This document shows positions 25,512 through 34,148 of a stretch of 64,000 nt of DNA, piece by piece. The translations under genes and the position numbers were made by a program. Below the pieces are notes generated by a model, which had not been told where the DNA came from, ran no database searches, and saw nothing but the letters and a program-made list of their open reading frames with translations. Positions within the stretch are counted from its first letter, which is position 1. Every line of letters starts with the position of its first letter. Source of the DNA: Marmoricola sp. URHB0036 (GTDB lineage Bacteria > Actinomycetota > Actinomycetes > Propionibacteriales > Nocardioidaceae); the NCBI RefSeq assembly GCF_000426045.1, contig NZ_AUEP01000006.1, forward strand, positions 62,001-126,000. Reading direction: 5' to 3'.

Positions 25512-26684
25512 ATGAGAGAGCTTCCGGAGCCGGCTGGGCTGGCTGACGTGTGGTGGGACGTCAACCGGATCACCCGACACCGGCTGGCGTTCGACGTCGC
25601 CGTCGCCACCGCCTTCGGCCTGGTCTTCGGCCTGGCGCAGTCGGTCGCGTCGTCGACGACGGCGTGGGCCACGCTGGCCCTGGCCGTGGCGCTTGCGGTG
25701 CGGCGGGCCTCGGTGCCCCTCGTGCTGCTGGCCGGGTTGGCCGCGGCGCTCGTCCAGGTGCTCACCGGCGAGGTCGCCGTCGCGGCGGACCTCGCCTACG
25801 GTCCGCTGGCCTTCGTCCTGGGGTCGCACCCGTCCCGCACCGTGCGTCGCCTCGGGCTCCTTTGCACGCTCCTGGCGGTGGCAGTCGCCGGCGTCTGGAC
25901 CGGGTTCGTCGGCATCGGGCAGTTCCGTCCCACGCTCACGGCCGGGATCGGGATGGCCGCCCTCACCACCGTGGTGATCGGTGGCGGCTGGATCGCGGGC
26001 TTCGTGCGCTGGCAGCAACGCCAGGCGGTGCAGGCGAGGGTGGACGCGGCTCTCGGCGCTGCCGAGCAGGCACGCCTCGAGGATCTCTACCGGCAGGAGC
26101 GCGAGCGCGGCCGGATCGCGGCCGACATGCACGACGTGGTGGCCCATTCGTGGGCCGTGGTGGCGGCTCAGGCAGACGGTGCGAGGTACGTGCTGGACGA
26201 CGACCCGGGCAGGGCCGAGGACGCACTGCGCCTCATCGGCGACACGGCGCGCACGGCCATGCACGACGTCCGGGGCCTGCTGGCCGAGCTGCGCGATGAC
26301 GGAACCGCAGCGCCCCTCGAGGCTCCAGCACCGGATCGGGTCATCGACCGCATGCGACGAACGGGCCTGTCGATCGACCACGCCCGGCACGGCGCACCTC
26401 GGCCCGGCGCCGCGGCGGCGGTGGCGGGACACGTCCTCACCGAGGCGCTCACCAACGCCTTGAAGCACGGTGACCACGGCCGACCGGTCGTCCTCGAGGA
26501 GGACTGGCGCGACGGGTACACCGTCCGCGTCGCCAACACCCTTCCCGACGATGCCGCCCGCGGCGAGGGCCACGGGCTTCGCGGGATGGCCGAGCGGGTG
26601 GCCGCGACCGGCGGGATCTTCTGGGCCGGACGCGACGGCCGGCAGTGGGTGGTCGACGTCCGCATCCCGGCGAAGGTCGGCTGA
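25512..26684 (+). CDS. Sensor histidine kinase, NarL/DesK type
   Basis: 390 aa. Four to five hydrophobic segments (about 28-175) form the membrane sensor, followed by a coiled-coil linker (QAVQARVDAALGAAEQARLE) and the HisKA_3 dimerisation motif DMHDVVAHSWAVVAAQADG with His207. The ATPase region has ALTNALKHG (N-box) and GHGLRGMAERV (G-box). The stop overlaps the ATG of the regulator gene by one base (TGATG), so they form a two-component pair. The ABC exporter downstream is a likely target. Confidence 0.95.
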   Translation: MRELPEPAGLADVWWDVNRITRHRLAFDVAVATAFGLVFGLAQSVASSTTAWATLALAVALAVRRASVPLVLLAGLAAALVQVLTGEVAVAADLAYGPLAFVLGSHPSRTVRRLGLLCTLLAVAVAGVWTGFVGIGQFRPTLTAGIGMAALTTVVIGGGWIAGFVRWQQRQAVQARVDAALGAAEQARLEDLYRQERERGRIAADMHDVVAHSWAVVAAQADGARYVLDDDPGRAEDALRLIGDTARTAMHDVRGLLAELRDDGTAAPLEAPAPDRVIDRMRRTGLSIDHARHGAPRPGAAAAVAGHVLTEALTNALKHGDHGRPVVLEEDWRDGYTVRVANTLPDDAARGEGHGLRGMAERVAATGGIFWAGRDGRQWVVDVRIPAKVG

Positions 26685-27331
26685 TGGCCGTACGCGTCCT
26701 GCTGGTCGACGACGAGGCCATGTTCCGCGCCGGCATCGCGATGGTGTTGGGGTCCCAGGCCGACCTCGAGGTCGTCGGCGAGACCGGGGACGGTGCCGAG
26801 GTCGTCGCACGTGTCGCCGAGCTCGGTCCGGACGTGGTGCTGATGGACGTCCAGATGTCGCGCGTCGACGGTGTCGCAGCGACGCGTGCGCTGGTCGAGC
26901 ACTTCGGGGACGACTGCCCGAAGATCCTGGTGCTCACCACCTTCGACCTCGACGAGGCAGCGGCCGCTGCCATCGAGGCCGGCGCCAGCGGTTTCCTGCT
27001 GAAGTCGGCCCAGCCGGACTTCCTGCTGGCCGCCGTTCGAGCCGTGGCGTCCGGGAACCAGGTGGTGGCCGCGGGCGCGACGAGGCAGCTGTGGGAACGC
27101 TTCCGGGCCCGGCCCACCCTCCCACCGGGTCCGGAGTACGCCGCCCTCACCGAACGCGAGCAACAGATCCTCCAGCGCACCGCGCAGGGACTGTCGAACG
27201 CCGAGATCGCCGAGCAGGAGTTCCTCGCTGTCGGAACCGTCAAGACCCACGTGTCCCGCATCCTGACCAAGCTCGACCTCCGCGACCGGGTCCAGCTCGT
27301 CATCTACGCCTACCAGCACGGACTGATCTGA
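26684..27331 (+). CDS. LuxR-type (NarL family) response regulator
   Basis: 215 aa. Receiver domain with D9-D10, phosphoacceptor D55 (VVLMDVQMSRVDG) and Lys in GFLLKSAQP; the C-terminal LuxR helix-turn-helix (about 148-212) reads LTEREQQILQRTAQGLSNAEI and GTVKTHVSRILTKL. Coupled by TGATG to the kinase gene. The first recognisable inverted and direct repeats downstream (27339-27372) lie in front of the ABC exporter and may be its operator. Confidence 0.95.
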   Translation: MAVRVLLVDDEAMFRAGIAMVLGSQADLEVVGETGDGAEVVARVAELGPDVVLMDVQMSRVDGVAATRALVEHFGDDCPKILVLTTFDLDEAAAAAIEAGASGFLLKSAQPDFLLAAVRAVASGNQVVAAGATRQLWERFRARPTLPPGPEYAALTEREQQILQRTAQGLSNAEIAEQEFLAVGTVKTHVSRILTKLDLRDRVQLVIYAYQHGLI

Positions 27332-27338
27332 GCCGCGT

Positions 27339-27372
27339 ACCTCTCGCGACGTACGCGAGCTCACCTCTCGCG
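27339..27372. promoter_or_regulatory. Repeat cluster upstream of ABC exporter, possible operator
   Basis: A palindrome CTCGCG-ACGTA-CGCGAG (27343-27359) is nested between two copies of ACCTCTCGCG (27339-27348 and 27363-27372, 24 bp apart). The site lies about 30 bp upstream of the -10 box of the ABC gene, where an activator such as the neighbouring LuxR-type regulator would bind. Confidence 0.45.
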
Positions 27373-27399
27373 GCAGATGTCTCCCGGTCGCCGGCTTCC

Positions 27400-27405
27400 T
27401 AGCGT
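27400..27405 (+). promoter_or_regulatory. -10 box of the ABC exporter genes, leaderless type
   Basis: TAGCGT ends 7 bases before ATG 27413; no ribosome site is visible. Confidence 0.55.
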
Positions 27406-27412
27406 GAGCAGC

Positions 27413-28168
27413 ATGACTGCACCGTCCCGCGTCGTGCTCTCCCTGCGAGGCGCCACCAAGACCTATGGCCACGGCACCGGCCGGGTCACGGCTCTCGCCA
27501 ACGTCACCGTGGACATCGAGGAAGGCCGGTTCACGGCGATCATGGGGCCCTCCGGCTCCGGGAAGTCCACGCTGATGAACCTCGCTGCCGGTCTCGACGA
27601 CCCGACGTCCGGCGAGGTCTGGCTGGCCGGGCACGGTCTGCACCTGCTCGACGAGGAGGCGCGAACCGTGCTGCGTCGTACGCACGTCGGGTTCGTCTTC
27701 CAGGCCTTCAACCTGGTGCCGACGCTGACGGCGATGGAGAACGTGCTCCTGCCGCTCGCCCTCGCCGGTCGTCGACTGACCCGCGAGGACGACCTCAGAG
27801 TGGATCGCCTGCTTGGCGAGCTCGGCCTCGACGAGCGTCGGCACCACCGACCCGGTGAGCTGTCCGGCGGGCAGCAGCAACGGGTCGCGATCGCCCGGGC
27901 CCTGGCCGGGACACCCAGCGTCGTGATCGCCGACGAGCCGACCGGCAACCTCGACACCCGGTCCTCGCGAGAGGTGCTCGGCTTGCTCGGCAGCGCCGTG
28001 GAGAGCTACGGCCAGACCATCGTGATGGTCAGCCACGACCCGGTGGCCGCATCGCGAGCCGATCGGATCCTGATGATCACCGACGGCCGGATCGTCGGCG
28101 ACCACCCGCGATGCACGCCCGAGGAGATCGCGTCCCTGCTGATCGAGCTCGAGGTCGGGGCGGCATGA
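27413..28168 (+). CDS. ABC transporter ATP-binding protein (MacB/LolD type)
   Basis: 251 aa ATPase subunit. Walker A GPSGSGKST, Q-loop FVFQAFNLVPTLTAMENV, signature LSGGQQQRVAIARAL, Walker B VVIADEPTGNLD and the H-loop MVSHD are all present. The DEPTGNLDTRSS form marks the MacB/LolD/FtsE subgroup, which pairs with FtsX-like permeases. ATG at 27413 fits the -10 box. It overlaps the permease by 4 bases (ATGA). Confidence 0.97.
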   Translation: MTAPSRVVLSLRGATKTYGHGTGRVTALANVTVDIEEGRFTAIMGPSGSGKSTLMNLAAGLDDPTSGEVWLAGHGLHLLDEEARTVLRRTHVGFVFQAFNLVPTLTAMENVLLPLALAGRRLTREDDLRVDRLLGELGLDERRHHRPGELSGGQQQRVAIARALAGTPSVVIADEPTGNLDTRSSREVLGLLGSAVESYGQTIVMVSHDPVAASRADRILMITDGRIVGDHPRCTPEEIASLLIELEVGAA

Positions 28169-29556
28169 AGACCCCGGCAGTCCTCGGATCGGTGCGGCAG
28201 TTCAGCACGATCTCGGTCGTCGCCGGCATCTCCGGCGTCTACGCCGGATTCCTGGTGACGTGCAGCGCCGTCTTCGCGGCCAGCAGCACGGCATCGGGAA
28301 CAGCTGCCGTCGCGGCCATCCTGCCGGTGGTGGCTGCGGTGTTCATCCTGATCGCGACGTACGTCACCGCGGTGGTCATCGTCAACTGCATCGACACCGT
28401 CCTCGCCGGGATGCTGCACCGGATCGCACTGCTGCGGCTGCTCGGCGGATCGGCGAGGTCGCTGCGCTCGTCGGTGGCTCGTCGTACCACCCTGCTCGCG
28501 ACGGCCGGTGCGATCGGGGGTGTGCTGGTCGGGGCGCTGGCCGGCGACGTCCTCCGCATCGTGCTCGTCGACCAGGGCCAGCTCACGCGGACCGCCGACT
28601 ACCCGTGGCTCACCTGGTGGCTGGTGGCCCCGGTCCTGGTCAGCACGGCCACGACCTATCTCGCCGGCAGGATCGGGACCGGCAGGGTCCTCCGAGTGGC
28701 GCCGGCGACCGCGATGCTCGGGGCCTCCGCGGATCCGCGCGAGGACCACGGACCGGCAGCGCGCCGTCGAGGGTCCTGGGCGCTGATCGGCACGGGAGCG
28801 CTGTTGCTGGTCGCGGCGATGTGGATCGGTGAGGTCGGTGGCACCGCACTGGGGTTCCTGGTGGCGTTCGTCGGTGCAGCCACGATGTCCACCGGCCTGC
28901 TCACCGGCGCACGACTCGTCATCCCCGCGGTCGTCGCCGGCCTCGGCCGGATCCTGGGCAGCTCTCCCCCCTCACTCGTCGCGCGCCGCAATGCGGTCAA
29001 GAACCCACTGCGGACCACGCGCAGCACGATGGGCCTGGTCGTGGGGGTGACGCTGGTGACGACGTTCGCCTGCGGCATGGACGCGCTGCGCCGGTCGGTG
29101 GACTCGTGGGAGACCTCGCCGGCGCAACGACAGCAGGCGCTGTCGCTGCTGTCGACGATGACCACGGTGCTGGTCGCGGTCATCGTCGTCTCCGCCGTGA
29201 TCGCCAGTGTCGGCTTCGTGAGCACGATGTCGCTCACGGTGATCGAGCGCGGGCACGAGATCGGACTGCTCCGCGCGCTCGGGTTCACCCGGTCCCAGGT
29301 GCGCCGGATGATCGTCCTGGAGTCGGCGGCCCTCGCCTGCTCCGCGGCTGGGCTGGGCATCGCCCTCGGCCTGTTCTTCGGGTCTGCGGGGGCGCAGTCC
29401 CTCGTCGGCTTCCAGACCCCGGGCTTCGTCTGGGGCCTCCCCGCGCTGGTGCTGGCAGCAGTCGCCTCCGGCGCTGTCGTCCTGGTCCTGGTGGCCTCCA
29501 CCGGACCGGCCCGCCGGGCCGTCGACGTCACGCCGGTGGAAGCGCTCCGCACCTGA
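28165..29556 (+). CDS. FtsX-like ABC permease
   Basis: 463 aa membrane protein with two FtsX-type modules, each of roughly three to four helices; the second one contains VIERGHEIGLLRALGFTRSQVRRM, the classic FtsX/MacB coupling segment, and the protein ends in VDVTPVEALRT. With the ATPase upstream it forms an exporter or extrusion complex; in actinobacteria such pairs beside LuxR-type two-component systems often handle antimicrobial or envelope-stress compounds, but the substrate is not deducible. It is translationally coupled to the ATPase gene. Confidence 0.95.
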   Translation: MKTPAVLGSVRQFSTISVVAGISGVYAGFLVTCSAVFAASSTASGTAAVAAILPVVAAVFILIATYVTAVVIVNCIDTVLAGMLHRIALLRLLGGSARSLRSSVARRTTLLATAGAIGGVLVGALAGDVLRIVLVDQGQLTRTADYPWLTWWLVAPVLVSTATTYLAGRIGTGRVLRVAPATAMLGASADPREDHGPAARRRGSWALIGTGALLLVAAMWIGEVGGTALGFLVAFVGAATMSTGLLTGARLVIPAVVAGLGRILGSSPPSLVARRNAVKNPLRTTRSTMGLVVGVTLVTTFACGMDALRRSVDSWETSPAQRQQALSLLSTMTTVLVAVIVVSAVIASVGFVSTMSLTVIERGHEIGLLRALGFTRSQVRRMIVLESAALACSAAGLGIALGLFFGSAGAQSLVGFQTPGFVWGLPALVLAAVASGAVVLVLVASTGPARRAVDVTPVEALRT

Positions 29557-29561
29557 GCGGC

Positions 29562-30479
29562 TCAGTAGTACCAGGGGTACGACGACCAGTCCGGGTCGCG
29601 CTTCTCCAGGAACTGGTCGCGGCCCTCCTGGGCCTCGTCGGTCATGTAGGCCAGGCGGGTCGTCTCGCCGGCGAAGAGCTGCTGACCGACGAGACCGTCG
29701 TCGATCAGGTTGAAGGAGTACTTCAGCATCCGTTGGGCGGTCGGGCTCTTGCCGTTGACCAGCCGACCCCACTCCAGCGCCTTCTTCTCCAGCTCGGCGT
29801 GCGGCACAGCCTGGTTGACCGCACCCATCCGGACGCCGTCCTCGGCGGAGTACTCCTGGCCGAGGAAGAAGATCTCGCGGGCGAACTTCTGGCCGACCTG
29901 CCGCGCGAGGTACGCCGACCCGAAGCCGCCGTCGAAGCTGCCGACGTCGGCGTCGGTCTGCTTGAAGCGGGCCTCCTCGGCGCTGGCCAGGGTGAGGTCG
30001 CAGACGACGTGCAGCGAGTGCCCCCCGCCCGCCGTCCACCCGGGTACGACGCAGATGACGATCTTGGGCATGAACCGGATCAGCCGCTGGCACTCCAGGA
30101 TGTGCAGCCGTCCGAGTCGCGCCTTGTCGACGGTGTCCGCGGTCTCACCCTCGGCGTACTGATAGCCAGCCCTCCCCCGGATGCGCTGGTCGCCTCCGGT
30201 GCAGAAGGCCCACTTGCCGTTCTTCTCGCTCGGCCCGTTGCCGGTCAGCAGGACGCAGCCGACGTCGCTCGTCGTACGCGCGTGCTCGAGGACGCGCAGG
30301 AGCTCATCGACGGTGTGGGGGCGGAAGGCGTTGAGCACGTCGGGCCGGTCGAAGGCGATGCGGACGGTGCCGTGCTCCTTCGCCCGGTGGTAGGTGAGGT
30401 CGGTCAGGTCCTCGAAACCGGGTACGTCGTCCCAGTCGGCCGGGTCGAAGATCTCGCTGACACCGTCGATCGCAGTCAT
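29562..30479 (-). CDS. menB: 1,4-dihydroxy-2-naphthoyl-CoA synthase (MenB)
   Basis: 305 aa crotonase-fold enzyme that closes the second ring of menaquinone from o-succinylbenzoyl-CoA. Family-specific motifs: FCTGGDQRIRG, VVPGWTAGGGHSLHVVCDLT, TDADVGSFDGGFGSAYLARQ and the ending DPDWSSYPWYY. Length fits actinobacterial MenB (about 300). A minus-strand TAGTGT box 7 bases before ATG 30479 indicates a leaderless start. Other men genes are not in the window. Confidence 0.97.
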   Translation of the reverse strand: MTAIDGVSEIFDPADWDDVPGFEDLTDLTYHRAKEHGTVRIAFDRPDVLNAFRPHTVDELLRVLEHARTTSDVGCVLLTGNGPSEKNGKWAFCTGGDQRIRGRAGYQYAEGETADTVDKARLGRLHILECQRLIRFMPKIVICVVPGWTAGGGHSLHVVCDLTLASAEEARFKQTDADVGSFDGGFGSAYLARQVGQKFAREIFFLGQEYSAEDGVRMGAVNQAVPHAELEKKALEWGRLVNGKSPTAQRMLKYSFNLIDDGLVGQQLFAGETTRLAYMTDEAQEGRDQFLEKRDPDWSSYPWYY

Positions 30480-30486
30480 GCAGCGA

Positions 30487-30492
30487 ACACTA
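30487..30492 (-). promoter_or_regulatory. -10 box of menB, leaderless type
   Basis: Minus-strand TAGTGT ends 7 bases before the menB ATG at 30479. Confidence 0.5.
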
Positions 30493-30535
30493 GTGACGCT
30501 GGAATCCGAGGCGGGATCGCGGTGTTATGGGGCAC

Positions 30536-30979
30536 ATGACACTTGTAGGCGAATACGTCCCCAGCAAGGCCCAGTGGGTCCGCGACCAGGTCGCGCAGTT
30601 CGAGGCCACCGACGGCCAGGAGGCCAACACCCTGCGAGGTGGCAACGACCCGATCGTGGTGATCACCTCGGTCGGTGCGAAGTCCGGGAACCTGCGCAAG
30701 AACCCCGTGATGCGGGTGGAGCGCGACGGCATCTACGTGGCCATCGCCTCCAAGGGTGGCGCCGACGACCAGCCCGAGTGGTACTACAACTTCGTCGCCC
30801 ACCCCGAGGTCGAGCTCCAGGACGGAGCGGTCAAGAAGACCTACCGCGTCGAGCTCGTCGAGGGCGAGGAGCGGGCGGACCTGTGGCAGCTCGCGGTCGA
30901 CACGTGGTCGACCTACGCCGAGTACCAGAAGAAGACCGACCGCCAGATCCCGGTCTTCAAGCTCACCCCGATCGACTGA
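30536..30979 (+). CDS. Nitroreductase-family deazaflavin-dependent oxidoreductase (DDN-like)
   Basis: 147 aa. The sequence VITSVGAKSGNLRKNPVMRV followed by YVAIASKGGADDQPEWYYN is the hallmark of the split-barrel, F420-dependent family that includes mycobacterial Ddn. These small proteins use reduced coenzyme F420 to reduce quinones or nitro compounds; which substrate applies here is unknown. ATG at 30536 (MTLVGEYVPS) matches family N-termini and lies 7 bases after TGTTAT; ATG at 30527 would add MGH. Divergent from menB. Confidence 0.92.
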   Translation: MTLVGEYVPSKAQWVRDQVAQFEATDGQEANTLRGGNDPIVVITSVGAKSGNLRKNPVMRVERDGIYVAIASKGGADDQPEWYYNFVAHPEVELQDGAVKKTYRVELVEGEERADLWQLAVDTWSTYAEYQKKTDRQIPVFKLTPID

Positions 30980-31070
30980 GGTCCCGACCCTCTGAAAATC
31001 CCCCTGTCCACCACGTAACACGATGTCCGTTTCGTCGTTTATGGGTGATACGAGGGGGTATTCAAGGCAC

Positions 31071-31895
31071 ATGCAGATCTCGGGCGAAGGGATGGCCGCT
31101 GATGAGCGGACGTCCCGGCACGCCCTGAGGGCGCTGCTGATCCTTGGTGGCTTCGTCGCCATCTGGTGGGCGCTGATGACCGGTGTCGCCCAGGCCGACA
31201 GCACTCCGCACCGCCACCTGCTCGACCAGGTCCGGTCGCAGGTGCCGGCGCAGCACCACCTGACCCCGGTCCGGGACGCCGTCCGTCGTACGCACCACGA
31301 CGTGAAGACCACGACCCAGCAGGTGCGCCACGAGGTCAGGGACACCACCCGACCGGTGACGCACACGGTGTCCACAGTGGTCGACTCGACGCCCCTGGCG
31401 CCGGTCGCCACCCAGGCCACCCAGACCATCCGCACCACCGTTTCCACGACGGTCGCCGAGACCCGATCCGTGATCACGACGAGCGCCGGCAGCCCGGTCG
31501 TCACGGCCGTCGAGGAGACGGTGAAGGACGCGATCGCGAAGCCCGAATCCTCAACAGGACAAGGGAATTCCCACTCATCGCGTCACTCCGCGAAGGCCGA
31601 GCACGCCGCACTGGCGGAGCACTCTTCCTCGGTCTCTTCGCAGCAGTCCGCGGCACCCGGCCGGGCCCAGACGTCGACCCCCGCTGACGCGCCCGGTGAC
31701 CGCCCTCTCGGCCCCTCCTCGCTTCCCGGCCCCTGCTCTTCCCCCAGTGGGTCGGGGACCAGCTCGTCCTCAACGCCGGTCGGCATCACGGAGTCGTACT
31801 CCATGACGCCCACGGTCCTTGCTGACCACCACACGTGGCGCCTCGCGCGGCTGCCCGTTGGTCCGGCGTACCGGCCCGGTTCCTCGCCTGACTGA
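31071..31895 (+). CDS. Exported repetitive protein preceding the chaplin-like gene
   Basis: 274 aa, function unknown. An N-terminal hydrophobic stretch (LRALLILGGFVAIWWALMTG) ending in VAQA-DS looks like a signal peptide. The mature part has imperfect heptad-like repeats of V, H, T and R (HHLTPVRDAVRRTHHDVKTT, QQVRHEVRDTTRPVTHTV), then VSTTVAETRSVITTS, and a Ser/Pro-rich tail ending YRPGSSPD. Similar proteins ending PGSSPD accompany surface proteins in actinobacteria as I recall it. ATG at 31071 is the best-supported start (GAGGGGG 12 bases upstream); 31092 is possible. It lies 91 bases before the chaplin-like gene, suggesting a joint role. Confidence 0.6.
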   Translation: MQISGEGMAADERTSRHALRALLILGGFVAIWWALMTGVAQADSTPHRHLLDQVRSQVPAQHHLTPVRDAVRRTHHDVKTTTQQVRHEVRDTTRPVTHTVSTVVDSTPLAPVATQATQTIRTTVSTTVAETRSVITTSAGSPVVTAVEETVKDAIAKPESSTGQGNSHSSRHSAKAEHAALAEHSSSVSSQQSAAPGRAQTSTPADAPGDRPLGPSSLPGPCSSPSGSGTSSSSTPVGITESYSMTPTVLADHHTWRLARLPVGPAYRPGSSPD

Positions 31896-31909
31896 GTGAG
31901 TCCTGCCTT

Positions 31910-31959
31910 CCGTCGGAGTTCTCGACGGACGCACGAACCCGTGGCCCTGTTCGGGCCAC
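31910..31959. terminator. Two consecutive hairpins between exported-protein genes
   Basis: Hairpin 1: CCGTCG (31910-31915) with CGACGG (31923-31928). Hairpin 2: perfect 7-bp GTGGCCC (31941-31947) and GGGCCAC (31953-31959) with loop TGTTC. Together they can end the upstream message or set its ratio to the chaplin-like gene, which has its own strong ribosome site at 31975. Confidence 0.55.
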
Positions 31960-31986
31960 CCATCACTCTCAGTCAAGGAGCAGCAC

Positions 31987-33870
31987 ATGCGTACCCATGT
32001 ACGCCGAGCGCTGTGCGCGACTGCGATAGCCGGGGGATTCACAGTTCTTGGCATCGCATATGCGACCACAGCATCGGCAGCAGATGCACCCAACGCCACG
32101 TCGGGTGCCAGCGGACTCGTGTCCGGAAACCAGACAGGGGGCAACGCCACCGCACCGGTGGACGCCTCCGACAACCAGGTGACTGTCATCGGAGACAACA
32201 ACACGTCCTCCGGCAGCACCCACGACGGGAACGACGCAGCACCTGCGTCCTCCGGTCCCGACAGCACCACCGGTGAGGGCGGCAACGGATCTGGCAACCA
32301 GACCGATGCCGGCGCGACCGCACCCGTGGACGCTTCCGACAACCAGGTCACCGTGATCGGCGACGGCAACGCCAACAAGAGCTCCACCTCGGGTGGCACC
32401 GCCACCGGTGGCAGCTCGGCCGGCGACACCACGGACGGATCCTCGGCCAACGGTTCGGGCAACCAGACCGACGCCCAGGCCGACGCGCCGGTGCACGCGA
32501 CCGGGAACCAGGTCACCGTGATCGGTGACGGTCAGGTGGCCGACGCGCAGCCGGGCGACAACGGCGTCACTCCGTCCACCGAGCCCGGGTCCTCCGACGC
32601 CGGGACCGGCGCGGGCGACACGACCAGTGGCCAGGACGGCACTGGGTCCGGCAACCAGACCGGGGCGGGCGCGACAGCACCGGTGGACGCCTCGGGCAAC
32701 CAGGTCACCGTGATCGGTGACGGGAACACCAACGACACCAGCTCCTCGGGCCAGGGGGGTGCCACGGGCGACGACTCGGCCGGCGACACCACCACGGGCG
32801 AGGACGGCACGGTGGCCGGGAACCAGACCGGCGCCGGCGCAGTCGCGCCGATCGACGCGACCGGCAACCAGGTCACCGTGATCGGCAACGGGAACAGCTC
32901 CGACACCAGCTCCACCGAGGGTTCCTCGGCGGGGTCGGGGAGCGAGACCACGACCGGTGACGATGGCACGGTGGCCGGCAACCAGACCGACGCGGGCGCC
33001 GTTGCTCCAGTGGAGGCGAGCGGGAACCAGGTGACCGTCATCGGTGACGGCAACACCAGCACAGGTGAGTCCACCGCGAGCGACCGCCCCGCGTCCGACC
33101 CGGGCACGGGCAACACCACGTCGGGTACGGACGGCAACGGATCGGGCAACCAGACCGATGCCGGTGCGGCCGCTCCCGTCGACGCCACCGCCAACCAGGT
33201 GACTGTCATCGGCGACGGCAACACCGCCGATAACACCACCACCGAGGGCGACACCACCGGCACGGGCGGCGGCAACACCACCAGCGGCGAGAACGGCAAC
33301 GGATCGGGCAACCAGACCGACCCCGCCCTCACCGCTCCGGTGGACGCCGGCGAGAACCAGGTGACCGTCATCGGCGACGGCAACACCTCGGAGACGGCTG
33401 ACGACGAGACGGCGACCGAGGGCTCCGGTGGCGACACCACCGACGGCCAGGACGGCACCGGCTCCGGTAACCAGACGTCTCCGGGAGTCGAGGCACCGGT
33501 GGACACCTCCGGCAACCAGGTCACGATCATCGGCGACGGCAACTCGACCGAGCCCGACACGGAGTCGAACGCGGGCGACGACGACACCGACGAGCCGGGC
33601 CAGGGTCCGGCCGGTGACACGGGCGGCGACGGCTCGACGTCGGCCGGTGACAACGGGTCGGACGTGTCAGCCACGTCCGCGACGCTGCCGCAGGGCGCGC
33701 TCGCGACCGGGGTCGCCGGGGCGCTGCCGCAGACCGGCGTGGCCGCCGGACTGCTGCTCTGGGGCGTGGCCGGGCTGGCCATGCTGATGCTGGGCCTCGC
33801 GCTCGTCGCCAGCCAGCGTCGGCGCTCGCTCGTGGTCGTCGAAGGACGGGAGGTCCACCCGGTCGGCTGA
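31987..33870 (+). CDS. Nine-repeat chaplin-like wall-anchored protein (LPQTG)
   Basis: 627 aa. Signal peptide with cleavage near TTASA-AD (about 31). Residues 46-518 hold nine copies of a chaplin-like unit: GSGNQT, then APVDA, then GNQVTVIGDGN, joined by Ser/Thr/Gly/Asp-rich spacers of about 25-35 aa. The unit matches the chaplin core (GNQ..APV..GN.V.VIG) but has no cysteines. LPQTG at 580-584, a hydrophobic helix and QRRRS form a sortase signal, so the protein should be covalently wall-anchored, as the long chaplins ChpA-C are. AAGGAG lies 6 bases before ATG 31987. Likely an amyloid-prone or hydrophobic surface coat; function is inference. Confidence 0.85.
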   Translation: MRTHVRRALCATAIAGGFTVLGIAYATTASAADAPNATSGASGLVSGNQTGGNATAPVDASDNQVTVIGDNNTSSGSTHDGNDAAPASSGPDSTTGEGGNGSGNQTDAGATAPVDASDNQVTVIGDGNANKSSTSGGTATGGSSAGDTTDGSSANGSGNQTDAQADAPVHATGNQVTVIGDGQVADAQPGDNGVTPSTEPGSSDAGTGAGDTTSGQDGTGSGNQTGAGATAPVDASGNQVTVIGDGNTNDTSSSGQGGATGDDSAGDTTTGEDGTVAGNQTGAGAVAPIDATGNQVTVIGNGNSSDTSSTEGSSAGSGSETTTGDDGTVAGNQTDAGAVAPVEASGNQVTVIGDGNTSTGESTASDRPASDPGTGNTTSGTDGNGSGNQTDAGAAAPVDATANQVTVIGDGNTADNTTTEGDTTGTGGGNTTSGENGNGSGNQTDPALTAPVDAGENQVTVIGDGNTSETADDETATEGSGGDTTDGQDGTGSGNQTSPGVEAPVDTSGNQVTIIGDGNSTEPDTESNAGDDDTDEPGQGPAGDTGGDGSTSAGDNGSDVSATSATLPQGALATGVAGALPQTGVAAGLLLWGVAGLAMLMLGLALVASQRRRSLVVVEGREVHPVG

Positions 33871-33911
33871 CCGGGACCCCGACGGCCACCCCGACGGCCA
33901 TCCCGACGGCC
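33858..33911. terminator. Hairpin over the stop codon plus three 12-bp tandem repeats
   Basis: CCCGGTC (33858-33864) and GACCGGG (33869-33875) form a perfect 7-bp stem with loop GGCT overlapping the end of the chaplin-like gene. Three tandem units of ACCCCGACGGCC type (33876-33911) follow directly. The rest of the gap to 34148 shows nothing clear. Confidence 0.45.
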
Positions 33912-34148
33912 AGCACGCTGGCCCGATAGACCGCCGTTCCCCGGAGCCGAGAACACACACCTCCCTCCCCCGGTGGGTGCCGGTTACCTGCGGGAACGAC
34001 AGGAGCGGGTGCACAACCACGGCCGCCCGCTCCCACCGGGCTCCCGACCCTCCTGTGACACGAGGGCCGGGGGTCCGGTCGGCCGCGCCAGCAGGCCCGG
34101 CGAGCTCGACAGGGCCGACAGGCTCGACAGGCTCGGGAGGCGAGGAGC

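Noticed and set aside
33876-33911. CRISPR or regulatory array after the chaplin-like gene
   Set aside because: Only three 12-bp units, no spacers and no cas genes; simple slippage repeats.
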